A DNA stretch of 9,635 nt from Anaerotignum sp. (GCA_020024255.1 JAHHTX010000075.1:1-9635); one strand, 5' to 3'; shown: positions 1-6,441, numbered from the stretch's first letter. Notes: a model not told the origin generated them from the sequence alone. Translations and numbers: made by a program.

Positions 1-87
1 TGCTCGTCAAAGCCTTGAATGAAATGAGGCTTTGACGAAGGGGGGCGACAAAGTCCGCCCCCCAAGGCATCAAAACTTTGATGCCTT
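1..87. repeat. Hairpin repeat module A, copy 1
   Basis: An 87-bp unit made of three consecutive inverted repeats. The first pairs CGTCAAAGCCT (5-15) with AGGCTTTGACG (27-37) around an 11-nt loop. The second pairs GGGGGGC (40-46) with GCCCCCC (57-63), with GAC/GTC pairing inside and a bulged C at 56. The third pairs AAGGCATCAAA (64-74) with TTTGATGCCTT (77-87). The unit recurs in the same orientation at 252-338 with 85 of 87 bases identical. The window begins exactly at its first base, so the true left boundary is not visible. No convincing coding potential was seen. It may be a dispersed intergenic repeat; I do not recognise the family. Confidence 0.9.
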
Positions 88-136
88 CAGCCTATAGAAA
101 AAGTAGTTTCTACCCTTTTTCGAAAATGCGGAAAGG

Positions 137-161
137 TTTGGGAAACAAAGGGTTTCCCAAA
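137..161. repeat. 10-bp stem-loop
   Basis: TTTGGGAAAC (137-146) pairs perfectly with GTTTCCCAAA (152-161) across a 5-nt loop, AAAGG. No T-run follows on the plus strand, so it does not look like a terminator. The left arm is conserved in the copy at the right edge of the window, which is cut before the right arm would appear. Confidence 0.8.
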
Positions 162-172
162 TGGAATCCGCA

Positions 173-191
173 ATGGGAATTCACTTCCCAT
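173..191. repeat. 7-bp stem-loop
   Basis: ATGGGAA (173-179) pairs with TTCCCAT (185-191) across a 5-nt loop. It lies between two longer hairpins of the same cluster. Confidence 0.6.
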
Positions 192-196
192 GAGGA

Positions 197-240
197 AAAG
201 CAGAAGTTTCAAGGCTTTTTGCCATTGGAACTTCTGCTTT
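197..240. repeat. Long stem-loop
   Basis: AAAGCAGAAGTT (197-208) pairs perfectly with AACTTCTGCTTT (229-240). The stem continues inward through a T-G wobble, then C-G, A-T and A-T, a bulged A at 224, and GGC/GCC (213-215 with 221-223) closing a TTTTT loop, giving a nearly continuous stem of about 19 pairs. Short T-runs flank both ends (CTTTATT on plus, GCTTTTCC on minus), so weak terminator activity for minus-strand transcription is possible but unproven. Confidence 0.75.
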
Positions 241-251
241 ATTCTTCTGTC

Positions 252-338
252 TGCTCGTCAAAGCCTTGAATGAAATGAGGCTTTGACGAAGGGGGGCGAC
301 AAAGTCGCCCCCCCAAGGCATCAAAACTTTGATGCCTT
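252..338. repeat. Hairpin repeat module A, copy 2
   Basis: Direct repeat of 1-87. The only differences are two adjacent bases equivalent to 56-57 (CG in copy 1, GC at 307-308 here). In this copy the middle hairpin is perfect: GGGGGGCGAC (291-300) pairs with GTCGCCCCCC (304-313) around AAA. The last hairpin (315-338) begins 19 nt past the stop codon of the minus-strand penicillin-binding protein gene, so readthrough transcripts of that gene would carry the whole array in the 3' untranslated region. No T-run follows these stems on the minus strand, so a classical terminator is not evident. Confidence 0.9.
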
Positions 339-357
339 GTTTCTCTAAAGCCATTTT

Positions 358-3108
358 TTATTGTATACCAAAATTAGGCTCTTCTGTTGTTTCATTTGTA
401 GTCGGTGGAGGTGCAGGTGTTTCTCCTGTATTTGTTCCTGTGTTTGTTCCTGTATTTGGACTTGTGCCACTATTTGTGCCACCATTTGTATGTGTTCCCT
501 GCTCTATATCTGTTGCCGTAGAGTCGCCTGTCTGTTCTTCCGGTTCCTCCGGTTCCTCCTCAACCTTATGGTCTATGTTACAAGTCTGACTCAAATTGAT
601 ATCCAGTTTCCCATCAGGAAGTGTTGCTGGCTTACTCAAAATTTTATCTCCTTCTACTGCAAGCACAACTGTCATCGCCTTACAATTTGGACCTGCCAAC
701 ATACCAGTTTCTTGACATATCTTAAACTGCTGGTGGGCAGTACAAACACCATCGCCACCTTTGAATCCAGAAGCAACCAAGTCTGTATGGGTACTACCAA
801 GCCCATAGTAATCCTGACTACACAGAGAAGATGGCTGCTTTCCTGTTACACCACAGACAGAAGATGTAACAATACCACTTGGTCTTGTAAAGTCCTTATT
901 CGCCAAGCCCTCATGAATCCGATTCATGACACTACGCCAAATTTGCAGGTGTGGGCTGCCCTTAATATTCATGATTTTGGAATTATCATACCCCATCCAG
1001 ATACCTGCCGTATAATAAGGCGTATATCCATAGAAAGTCAAATCCTTTGTATCATTGGTTGTACCGGTTTTCCCTGCAACGGTCATTCCTTTCAATGCTG
1101 CTGCCGTACCTGTCCCACTTCTGACTACATCTTTCATCATATCTGTCAAAAGGTAAGCAGTTGTTTCTTTCAAGGCACGATCTCCTTGATTATTACGGTT
1201 ATCGAGCAAAACCTTTCCTTCATGGTCATAAACCACTGTATAATAAATAGGATCATAATGGGTACCACCGTTTGCAATGGTTGCATAGGCATCTGTCATT
1301 TCCAAAACTGTTACCCCTTTTGTCAAACCACCCAAAGCCGTTGTGGCAGCCTTATCTTCCTCAACCAAGTTTTCAAGCCCCATATTTTCCATATAGGTGA
1401 AAGAAACATCTGCCCCTACTTCCATAAATGCTTTAATGGCAAGAATATTCATCGAATTTTTAATGCCTTCTCGCACTGTGGTAGGCCCGATAAATTTATT
1501 ATTCCAGTTCTTTGGTGACCAACTTCCATAGGTAACAGGTTCGTCTTCAATGATAGAACCAGGCATTAAAAGCCCCTTATCAATGGCAGGTGCATAAGAT
1601 GCCAAAGGTTTCATCGCAGACCCTTGCTGTCTAAATGCCTGTGTTGCACGGTTAAATACGGAATCACCGGGCTTTTCACCTCGTCCCCCTACCAGACCTT
1701 TTACACTGCCGTTATTTTGATCCATAACAACCATTGCCGCCTGCAAAGAACGTGCTACTGTTAGCTTATCCAATACCATTTCATGCGTATCATCTAAAAG
1801 TTCTGCTTTTACACTTTCAACAAAAGCATCTACTTCTGTCTCACTTGTCACTGTTGCACGACGCTCATAGTGAGATTGGTTTGTATCATCATCTGGATTA
1901 TTCTTATCCACAACAGAAATCAAATAGGTTACATCTAATGTGCCGTCACTAGGCGGAAACATACTGTCATCTGTAAAGGTTTCATCCAATATTTGTTGTA
2001 CATTGGTATCCATTGTAGTATGAATCTTCAAACCACCACTATAAATCATGTTGTATGCCTGTTTTTCCGTATAATGCAGTGTAGACTGCAAATCTTCCGC
2101 CAGTTGGTCAATCATAGCCTCCACAAAATAGTTGTGGTTGGCGGCTTTGGATTCTTCCTGCCTGTTGGTACTGACAAGATTACTGTAAATATCCTCTGCC
2201 ATAGCCTCATCATACTGACGTTTTGTAATAAATTCCAATTCCAGCATTTTATTCAGTACCAAAGTCTGCCGTTTCTTGTTGTTTTCCGGTTGGGAATCCG
2301 GTGCATACTCGTTGGGACTGTTTGTAATAGATGCAATACAAGCAGATTCTGCAATGGTAAGTTCTGAAGCATGTTTTCCAAAATAATACTGTGCAGCTGC
2401 CTCTACCCCATTCAAACCATGGCTCAAAGCAATCGTATTCAGATACAATTCCAAAATGTATTTTTTTGCTTTCTCCTTTGAGCCAAGCTGTTCTTCCAAA
2501 GTATCTTCCAGATTCAGTGCAAGATACTGTTCTTTTACCTTTCTGGAAATACTTTTCTCTTTGTTAAGCACTTCATTTTTAATGAGCTGTTGTGTAATGG
2601 TACTTGCTCCTTGTGAAAAGCTTCCTTTTTTGATATTTTCTACTATGGCACGCAAAATGCCACGCATGTCAATACCACCATGTTTATAAAAACGTTCGTC
2701 CTCAATGGCAATAACTGCCTGTTGCATATGTAGTGGTATGTCCTCAATGGAAACATATTCTCGGTTTTCTTCCCGATGCAGCTTGTCCACTTCATTTCCC
2801 TTATCATCATAAATAATAGAGGTATATGCTTGTGGCATAACATCAGAAACATTGAGCATTTCTGTACTTCTTAATATACCGATTAGAGCGCCAAGACCAG
2901 CACCCCCAATGGCAAAAATAATTAAAATAAACACAATCAGAAAAATGCGGGAAATTCTTCTGCGAGATTTCTTATTCTTGTGTTTTTTTTCATTATTTTT
3001 AGTGGAACGTGGTCTTGCGCCATGTCGAACTGCATCTTCTTCATATTCATCATAAGCACTATGCCGAACTGGAGCAGAATCACGTCGTCCCTGTCGAGAA
3101 TTACTCAT
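358..3108 (-). CDS. Class A penicillin-binding protein (PBP1A family)
   Basis: Bifunctional cell-wall synthase of 916 aa that polymerises lipid II into glycan strands and cross-links the peptides on the outer face of the membrane. A basic cytoplasmic head (about 1-52) is followed by one membrane anchor (about 54-79). The family 51 glycosyltransferase domain (about 95-310) shows EDERFYKHGGID with the expected catalytic Glu136, and GASTITQQ at 167-174. The transpeptidase domain has all three active-site boxes: SAMK with nucleophile Ser497, SMN at 552-554 and KTGT at 680-683. The extracytoplasmic end carries six cysteines (752-843), then a Glu/Pro stretch and a Thr/Gly/Asn-rich tail. Length and architecture resemble Bacillus PonA, but orthology cannot be proven here. 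The ATG has AGGAGGG (3116-3122) seven bases upstream. It appears monocistronic, divergent from yunB, and intact. Confidence 0.97.
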   Translation of the reverse strand: MSNSRQGRRDSAPVRHSAYDEYEEDAVRHGARPRSTKNNEKKHKNKKSRRRISRIFLIVFILIIFAIGGAGLGALIGILRSTEMLNVSDVMPQAYTSIIYDDKGNEVDKLHREENREYVSIEDIPLHMQQAVIAIEDERFYKHGGIDMRGILRAIVENIKKGSFSQGASTITQQLIKNEVLNKEKSISRKVKEQYLALNLEDTLEEQLGSKEKAKKYILELYLNTIALSHGLNGVEAAAQYYFGKHASELTIAESACIASITNSPNEYAPDSQPENNKKRQTLVLNKMLELEFITKRQYDEAMAEDIYSNLVSTNRQEESKAANHNYFVEAMIDQLAEDLQSTLHYTEKQAYNMIYSGGLKIHTTMDTNVQQILDETFTDDSMFPPSDGTLDVTYLISVVDKNNPDDDTNQSHYERRATVTSETEVDAFVESVKAELLDDTHEMVLDKLTVARSLQAAMVVMDQNNGSVKGLVGGRGEKPGDSVFNRATQAFRQQGSAMKPLASYAPAIDKGLLMPGSIIEDEPVTYGSWSPKNWNNKFIGPTTVREGIKNSMNILAIKAFMEVGADVSFTYMENMGLENLVEEDKAATTALGGLTKGVTVLEMTDAYATIANGGTHYDPIYYTVVYDHEGKVLLDNRNNQGDRALKETTAYLLTDMMKDVVRSGTGTAAALKGMTVAGKTGTTNDTKDLTFYGYTPYYTAGIWMGYDNSKIMNIKGSPHLQIWRSVMNRIHEGLANKDFTRPSGIVTSSVCGVTGKQPSSLCSQDYYGLGSTHTDLVASGFKGGDGVCTAHQQFKICQETGMLAGPNCKAMTVVLAVEGDKILSKPATLPDGKLDINLSQTCNIDHKVEEEPEEPEEQTGDSTATDIEQGTHTNGGTNSGTSPNTGTNTGTNTGETPAPPPTTNETTEEPNFGIQ
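421..490 (-). repeat. Low-complexity repeat in the PBP tail
   Basis: Short tandem units of about 12 bp (tttgttcctgtg-like, 431-454 and neighbours) encode repeated Thr-Gly-Thr-Asn residues in the C-terminal tail of the penicillin-binding protein. Such tails are commonly disordered wall-spanning segments, and the tract could vary in length between strains by slippage. On the opposite strand the same bias creates a long Cys-rich open frame that is not a gene. Confidence 0.7.
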
Positions 3109-3132
3109 ACTAAAACCCTCCTTTATTTTACG

Positions 3133-3161
3133 ATTATACCAGATTTACCTGCATAGATAAA
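3133..3161 (-). promoter_or_regulatory. Predicted promoter of the PBP gene
   Basis: Read on the minus strand, TATAAT (3133-3138) is a perfect -10 box, with TG one base upstream (3141-3140) making an extended -10. The -35 candidate is TTTATC (3156-3161) at 17-bp spacing and matches TTGACA at only three positions, as is often tolerated with an extended -10. The start codon is 24 bases past the -10 box, giving a short leader of roughly 18 nt that contains the ribosome binding site. Confidence 0.7.
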
Positions 3162-3276
3162 GTATAAATACACGGAAATCTATTAAAATTCTTATGATTT
3201 TTATGAAATATATATTGTTTTGTGGTGAATTATACCCAGTTTTTCCTCTATTTACAGCAAAAAGTGGATTTCTCTG

Positions 3277-3298
3277 CATACATTGTGAAAGAGGTGAT
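3277..3298 (+). promoter_or_regulatory. yunB ribosome binding site and possible SigE-like -10
   Basis: GAGGTGAT (3291-3298) is a strong Shine-Dalgarno sequence five bases before the GTG at 3304 and decides that start. Just upstream, CATACATT (3277-3284) matches the -10 consensus CATACAnT of the mother-cell factor SigE known from Bacillus. I see no good matching -35 box, and the implied leader would be very short, so the promoter part is a weak suggestion. The rest of the 195-bp divergent spacer is AT-rich with no other clear element for this strand. Confidence 0.35.
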
Positions 3299-3303
3299 GA
3301 TCC

Positions 3304-3933
3304 GTGAAACCGAAAAGAAAACATCACAGAAAAAATTTCTTTGTATCTTTCTTTCTGTTTTTTACTGTATTTTGTATATCATCAGTATTGTTTTATGCCT
3401 TAGACAATCGATTGGCGGAAATAGCGGGAAAAATTTCTCATGCCCAGTTAAAGGCATCTGCCAATGAAATTACCAATCATTCCTTAAACAAAGTATTAGA
3501 TCAGATGGATGTCAGCGCCTCTGACTTTATTATGCAGAATGAAAACGGTATTTTCTCTGCCAACACCCCTCTCATCAACCAATATTGCACGCAGCTTTCC
3601 AATATGCTGACACAAGATTTAAAATTATTGGAAAAAGAAAAAATTGCCGTTCCCATTGGCAGCATTACAGGTCTGAGCATACTTGCAAATACCGGACCAA
3701 ATATACATTTTTCTCTTATGCCCATCGACATTGTAAATGTGGACTACGAAACGGATTTAGACTCTGCCGGCATAAACCAAATGCACTTTCGCATCTGGAT
3801 TGATATTTCCACAGAAGTCCGCATTATCAGTCCCTTTTACAATAATTCATTCCCCGTTACCCGCAAAGTCATGTTGATGGATATGGTATTCAGCGGGCAA
3901 GTACCCAATCAATACGTCGAAATCCAACCCTAG
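3304..3933 (+). CDS. yunB: Sporulation protein YunB
   Basis: A 209-aa protein with a basic N-terminus, one membrane-spanning segment (about 11-32) and an extracytoplasmic remainder. Conserved YunB-like signatures are visible: a PIGS..G..ILANTGP stretch (117-132), SAGINQ (154-159), STEVRIISPF (169-178) and GQVPNQY (198-204). In Bacillus subtilis YunB is a membrane protein made in the mother cell under SigE and needed for normal spore formation; its biochemical role is not known. The protein is somewhat shorter than the Bacillus one (about 250 aa) but has no sign of truncation. Translation starts at GTG after GAGGTGAT; the ATG at 3297 is in another frame. It is divergent from the penicillin-binding protein and separated from the following two-component genes by a likely terminator, so it probably stands alone. 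Its presence supports a spore-forming host. Confidence 0.9.
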   Translation: MKPKRKHHRKNFFVSFFLFFTVFCISSVLFYALDNRLAEIAGKISHAQLKASANEITNHSLNKVLDQMDVSASDFIMQNENGIFSANTPLINQYCTQLSNMLTQDLKLLEKEKIAVPIGSITGLSILANTGPNIHFSLMPIDIVNVDYETDLDSAGINQMHFRIWIDISTEVRIISPFYNNSFPVTRKVMLMDMVFSGQVPNQYVEIQP

Positions 3934-3956
3934 GAAATTTCGCCTATGGATTTTTT
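3929..3956 (+). terminator. Weak rho-independent terminator after yunB
   Basis: CCTAGG (3929-3934) pairs with CCTATGG (3943-3949) with one bulged T, across the 8-nt loop AAATTTCG, and is followed by A and then six Ts (3951-3956). The stem overlaps the yunB stop codon. It is short, so efficiency may be modest, but it fits the boundary between yunB and the two-component operon. Confidence 0.45.
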
Positions 3957-3984
3957 CAATTCCTCGTGCTATGATTGCTATACA
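3955..3984 (+). promoter_or_regulatory. Predicted promoter region of the two-component genes
   Basis: Two tandem extended -10 motifs nine bases apart: TGCTATGAT (TATGAT at 3970-3975) and TGCTATACA (TATACA at 3979-3984). For the second, TTCAAT (3955-3960) lies 18 bp upstream as a poor -35; for the first only TGGATT (3947-3952) is at the right distance. Transcription would start about 20-35 bases before the regulator's ATG. Confidence 0.45.
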
Positions 3985-4015
3985 AAAATCACTAAGGAAA
4001 GCAAGGGAAACCCAA

Positions 4016-4693
4016 ATGGAACAAATTTTAATTGTAGAAGACGACAAAGGATTAAATCAAGGTTTATGTCAAGCCTTAAAACAGGATGACAGGCAAATCG
4101 TTTCCTGTTTTTCTCTGCAAAGTGCCAAAGAACAGATTGCCTGCATATTGCCAAATCTCGTTCTGCTTGATTTAAATTTACCGGACGGAAACGGACTGAC
4201 ACTGTTAAAAGAAATCAAAGCAAACACTCCCCTTCTGCCGGTCATTCTTCTCACTGTCAACGACACAGACGAAGATGTGGTAAACGGCTTGGAGCAAGGC
4301 GCAGATGATTACATTACGAAACCTTTTTCTCTGGCAATCCTTCGTGCCAGAGTCAATATGCAGCTGAGAAAAAGAAAATCTGAAAAAGACGGCTATATTT
4401 TCAAAAAAGACGGTTATCTTTTTGATTTCTCTGCGCTCCGTTTTTCTGTTCACGGTGTGCAAGTGGAATTAAGCAAAACAGAACAGAAACTCCTGCGGCT
4501 GTTGGTGGAAAACTGTGGGCAAACCATGAAACGGACAGTTCTCATTGACCGTATTTGGACAGACGATGCAGACTATGTAGATGAAAACGCTTTATCTGTA
4601 ACAGTTAAACGTCTGCGAGATAAATTGGGTGCAAAAAATCATATTAAGACCGTATATGGTATTGGATATGCTTGGGTGGTGCATCATGAATAA
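4016..4693 (+). CDS. OmpR-family response regulator
   Basis: Cytoplasmic DNA-binding regulator of 225 aa, phosphorylated by the kinase encoded next. The N-terminal receiver domain (about 1-118) has the acidic pair Asp9/Asp10, the phospho-acceptor Asp52 in LLDLNLPDG, Thr80 and Lys102 in the TKPF motif. The C-terminal winged helix (about 126-222) shows the usual LSKTEQKLL, RTVLIDRIW, VTVKRLRDKLG and VYGIGYAW pattern. I chose the ATG at 4016 because AAGGG (4003-4007) is correctly spaced and the receiver fold starts immediately with MEQILIVEDD. The upstream ATG at 3971 sits inside the promoter and adds 15 unconserved residues. It overlaps the kinase start by 8 bases. It likely controls its own operon and/or the downstream ABC transporter genes; its binding sites are not known. 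Confidence 0.96.
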   Translation: MEQILIVEDDKGLNQGLCQALKQDDRQIVSCFSLQSAKEQIACILPNLVLLDLNLPDGNGLTLLKEIKANTPLLPVILLTVNDTDEDVVNGLEQGADDYITKPFSLAILRARVNMQLRKRKSEKDGYIFKKDGYLFDFSALRFSVHGVQVELSKTEQKLLRLLVENCGQTMKRTVLIDRIWTDDADYVDENALSVTVKRLRDKLGAKNHIKTVYGIGYAWVVHHE

Positions 4694-5585
4694 CTTCGGT
4701 ATTATATTTGGCGCAATCTGCTTGCTTGCAGCCATAACTTTGGTATTGCATAGCCATAAGAAAACCAAAAAAATCATGGATACATTGGATAACATGCTAA
4801 CATCGGCGATGAATGGCAATTTCCATGAGTCCACCTTTGACGAAAGCCGGCTTTCTGCCTTAGAAACGAAATTTTCCCATTATTTTTCGTCTTCTGCCCT
4901 CTCTACGCAAAATATTGCTGCTGAAAAAGACCGCATCAAAGCATTGGTTGGGGACATTGCCCATCAGACGAAAACACCTCTTGCCAATCTTCTCCTTTAT
5001 GCAGAGCTTTTGCAGGAAGAACCTCTTTCTCCAGAAGCAGCAGCATATGCAGATACCCTGCACTTGCAGGCAGAAAAACTCCATTTTCTCATAGACACCC
5101 TGCTAAAAATGTCCAGACTAGAAAATGGTATGATTACGCTTTCCCCCAAAAAATCCCCTCTTTCCCCGATGTTGGAGCAGGTCAGACAGCAATTCGCCTC
5201 CAAAGCCGCAGAAAAAGGATTATCTCTTTCTTTGGAACAGACAAGTGTATCCGCCTGTTTTGATGCCAAATGGACAAGCGAAGCTCTCTGCAACGTAGTT
5301 GACAATGCAATCAAATATACGGAAAAAGGCAGCATTACACTTTCTGTCGTTCCCTATGAAATGTTTATTCGAATTGACGTTGCAGATACCGGAACAGGTA
5401 TTATGGAAGAAGAACAAGCAAAAATTTTCTCTCGCTTCTACCGCTCTGAAAAAAACGCAAAGCAGGACGGTGTAGGTATTGGTCTGTATCTTGCCAGAGA
5501 AATTTTGAAAAAAGAAGGAGGCTATATCAAAATAACTTCCGAAGTCGGAAAAGGCTCTGTTTTTTCTCTTTTTCTTCCGTCTTGA
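4686..5585 (+). CDS. Sensor histidine kinase, single-TM, no sensor domain
   Basis: Membrane kinase of 299 aa that should autophosphorylate and pass the phosphate to the adjacent regulator. One membrane helix lies at about 3-22 and is preceded by only two residues, so there is essentially no extracytoplasmic loop and no recognisable HAMP domain. The H-box DIAHQTKTPLAN holds phospho-acceptor His93. The ATPase domain has an N-box (CNVVDNAIKYT, Asn207), a G1 box (DTGTGI, from Asp234), an F-box (IFSRFYR) and a G2 box (GVGIGL, about 262-267). The ATG at 4686 follows GGGTGGT (4674-4680) and overlaps the regulator stop, indicating translational coupling. An in-frame ATG at 4629 would lie well inside the regulator gene with no ribosome binding site and was rejected. 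Signal perception probably depends on another membrane protein, plausibly the downstream ABC permease; that is inference. Confidence 0.95.
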   Translation: MNNFGIIFGAICLLAAITLVLHSHKKTKKIMDTLDNMLTSAMNGNFHESTFDESRLSALETKFSHYFSSSALSTQNIAAEKDRIKALVGDIAHQTKTPLANLLLYAELLQEEPLSPEAAAYADTLHLQAEKLHFLIDTLLKMSRLENGMITLSPKKSPLSPMLEQVRQQFASKAAEKGLSLSLEQTSVSACFDAKWTSEALCNVVDNAIKYTEKGSITLSVVPYEMFIRIDVADTGTGIMEEEQAKIFSRFYRSEKNAKQDGVGIGLYLAREILKKEGGYIKITSEVGKGSVFSLFLPS

Positions 5586-5613
5586 ATCCCAATTCTTTCA
5601 AAACTGTTAGAAT
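5583..5613 (+). promoter_or_regulatory. Possible promoter of the ABC transporter genes
   Basis: TTGAAT (5583-5588) and TAGAAT (5608-5613) resemble -35 and -10 boxes but are 19 bp apart, longer than ideal. TG at 5605-5606 makes the second an extended -10. If used, transcription would start near 5620 and leave a leader of about 145 nt before the ATPase start. It overlaps the kinase stop codon. Readthrough from the two-component promoter is also possible, since no terminator is evident between the gene pairs. Confidence 0.3.
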
Positions 5614-5615
5614 AG

Positions 5616-5687
5616 ATGTATTTCCCGAAAGATTCCAGAAAGAATATTCTGCTATCATCTGTATACAGGGAAAATCCCGAAATACAT
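5616..5687. promoter_or_regulatory. Nested palindromes upstream of the ABC genes
   Basis: A 9-bp inverted repeat, ATGTATTTC (5616-5624) with GAAATACAT (5679-5687), encloses two perfect 10-bp palindromes: AGAATATTCT (5641-5650) and CTGTATACAG (5659-5668). All lie in the 180-bp spacer between the kinase and the ATPase. The positions suit operators for the neighbouring OmpR-type regulator, or an RNA fold in the transporter leader. Which of these applies, if any, is not shown by the sequence. The remaining spacer (5688-5750) shows no other clear element. Confidence 0.4.
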
Positions 5688-5765
5688 TTTTCAGGCAGTA
5701 TCGCATAATACAACAAAAAAGGTTTACATTTGTGGCATACTGCTGAAAGAAAAGGAGGAAAGACA

Positions 5766-6437
5766 ATGCGTATTTTAGAAGCAAAAGATTTAAAAAAGGT
5801 ATACGGCACAGGGGAATATGCCGTTCATGCTTTAGATGGTGTGGATTTATCTATTGAAAAGGGGGAATTTGTTGCCATTGTAGGCACCTCAGGCTCCGGA
5901 AAATCCACTCTCCTGCATATGCTTGGCGGATTAGACCTCCCTACAAAGGGTACTGTTATCGTTGATGGGCAGGAGCTTTCCAAGTTAAAAAAAGAAGAGC
6001 TAACTATTTTCCGTCGCCGCAAAATTGGCTTTGTATTCCAAAATTACAACCTCGTTCCCGTTTTGACCGTTATGGAAAATATCACGCTGCCTATCCGTCT
6101 GGACGGCAAGCAGATAGACGAAACTTATTTGCAGGAAATTATCTGCACCCTTGGCCTTGAAAAAAAACTGAATAGTCTGCCAAATCAGCTTTCCGGCGGA
6201 CAGCAGCAAAGGGTTGCCATTGCTCGTGCCCTTGCGGCAAAACCTGCCATTATTCTTGCAGATGAACCTACGGGTAATCTGGACAGCAAAACCAGTCAGG
6301 ATGTATTGAGCCTCATGAAAGTAACTAGTGAACGGTTTTCTCAGACCATTGTCATGATTACCCATAATGAGGAAATTGCACAGATGGCTGATCGTATCAT
6401 TCGCATTGAAGATGGCAAAATTGCCATAAGGGGGTGA
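5766..6437 (+). CDS. ABC transporter ATP-binding protein (MacB/LolD type)
   Basis: Cytoplasmic ATPase of 223 aa that powers the permease encoded four bases downstream. All nucleotide-binding motifs are intact: Walker A GTSGSGKST (40-48), Q-loop Gln92, signature LSGGQ (142-146), Walker B IILADEP with catalytic Glu167, a D-loop after GNLDS, and switch His200. The length and the ADEPTGNLDS stretch are typical of the MacB/LolD/BceA-like group that partners FtsX-fold permeases. The ATG at 5766 follows a near-perfect AAAGGAGG (5751-5758) seven bases upstream; an alternative upstream start at 5730 would put this ribosome binding site inside the gene. Together with the preceding two-component system it forms a typical Firmicutes stress-response module, often aimed at envelope-active peptides. 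The actual substrate is unknown. Confidence 0.97.
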   Translation: MRILEAKDLKKVYGTGEYAVHALDGVDLSIEKGEFVAIVGTSGSGKSTLLHMLGGLDLPTKGTVIVDGQELSKLKKEELTIFRRRKIGFVFQNYNLVPVLTVMENITLPIRLDGKQIDETYLQEIICTLGLEKKLNSLPNQLSGGQQQRVAIARALAAKPAIILADEPTGNLDSKTSQDVLSLMKVTSERFSQTIVMITHNEEIAQMADRIIRIEDGKIAIRG

Positions 6438-6441
6438 GCAT

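Larger units (their letters stand above)
88..251. repeat. Hairpin cluster (module D) between the two A modules
   Basis: A 164-bp non-coding block of back-to-back stem-loops lying between two direct repeats. The elements in order are a short GTAG/CTAC hairpin (103-113) with A/T flanks, an imperfect ACCCTT/AAAGGT pair (112-117 with 132-137), a 10-bp stem (137-161), a 7-bp stem (173-191) and a long stem (197-240). Its left part (98-152) recurs at 9581-9635 with 52 of 55 bases identical, so it is a repeat family rather than a one-off. The 63-codon open frame crossing it (78-269) has no good ribosome binding site and lies entirely in repeats, so I treat it as non-coding. Confidence 0.85.

Noticed and set aside
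98..113. GTAG-TTT-CTAC mini-hairpin as a Cas12a-type CRISPR repeat
   Set aside because: It resembles the stem of such repeats only superficially; there are no regularly spaced copies with unique spacers and no cas genes.
78..269. 63-codon open frame across the hairpin repeats
   Set aside because: It lies wholly within inverted and direct repeats, lacks a ribosome binding site and has no recognisable protein features.
315..338. Hairpin just past the PBP stop as its rho-independent terminator
   Set aside because: The stem is strong, but on the minus strand it is followed by a G-run rather than a T-run. It may slow polymerase or protect RNA ends, but it does not fit the standard terminator pattern.
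361..1518. 385-codon Cys-rich open frame on the plus strand opposite the PBP
   Set aside because: It is antisense to a well-supported PBP, has an implausible composition caused by the Thr/Gly-rich tail codons, and shows no domain or ribosome binding site.
3222..3467. 81-codon open frame overlapping the start of yunB
   Set aside because: It is in another frame over the yunB membrane segment, which makes any frame look hydrophobic; yunB has the good ribosome binding site.
4629..4685. Upstream start for the histidine kinase adding 19 residues
   Set aside because: It would overlap the regulator by 65 bases, has no Shine-Dalgarno sequence, and the ATG at 4686 has a well-placed one.
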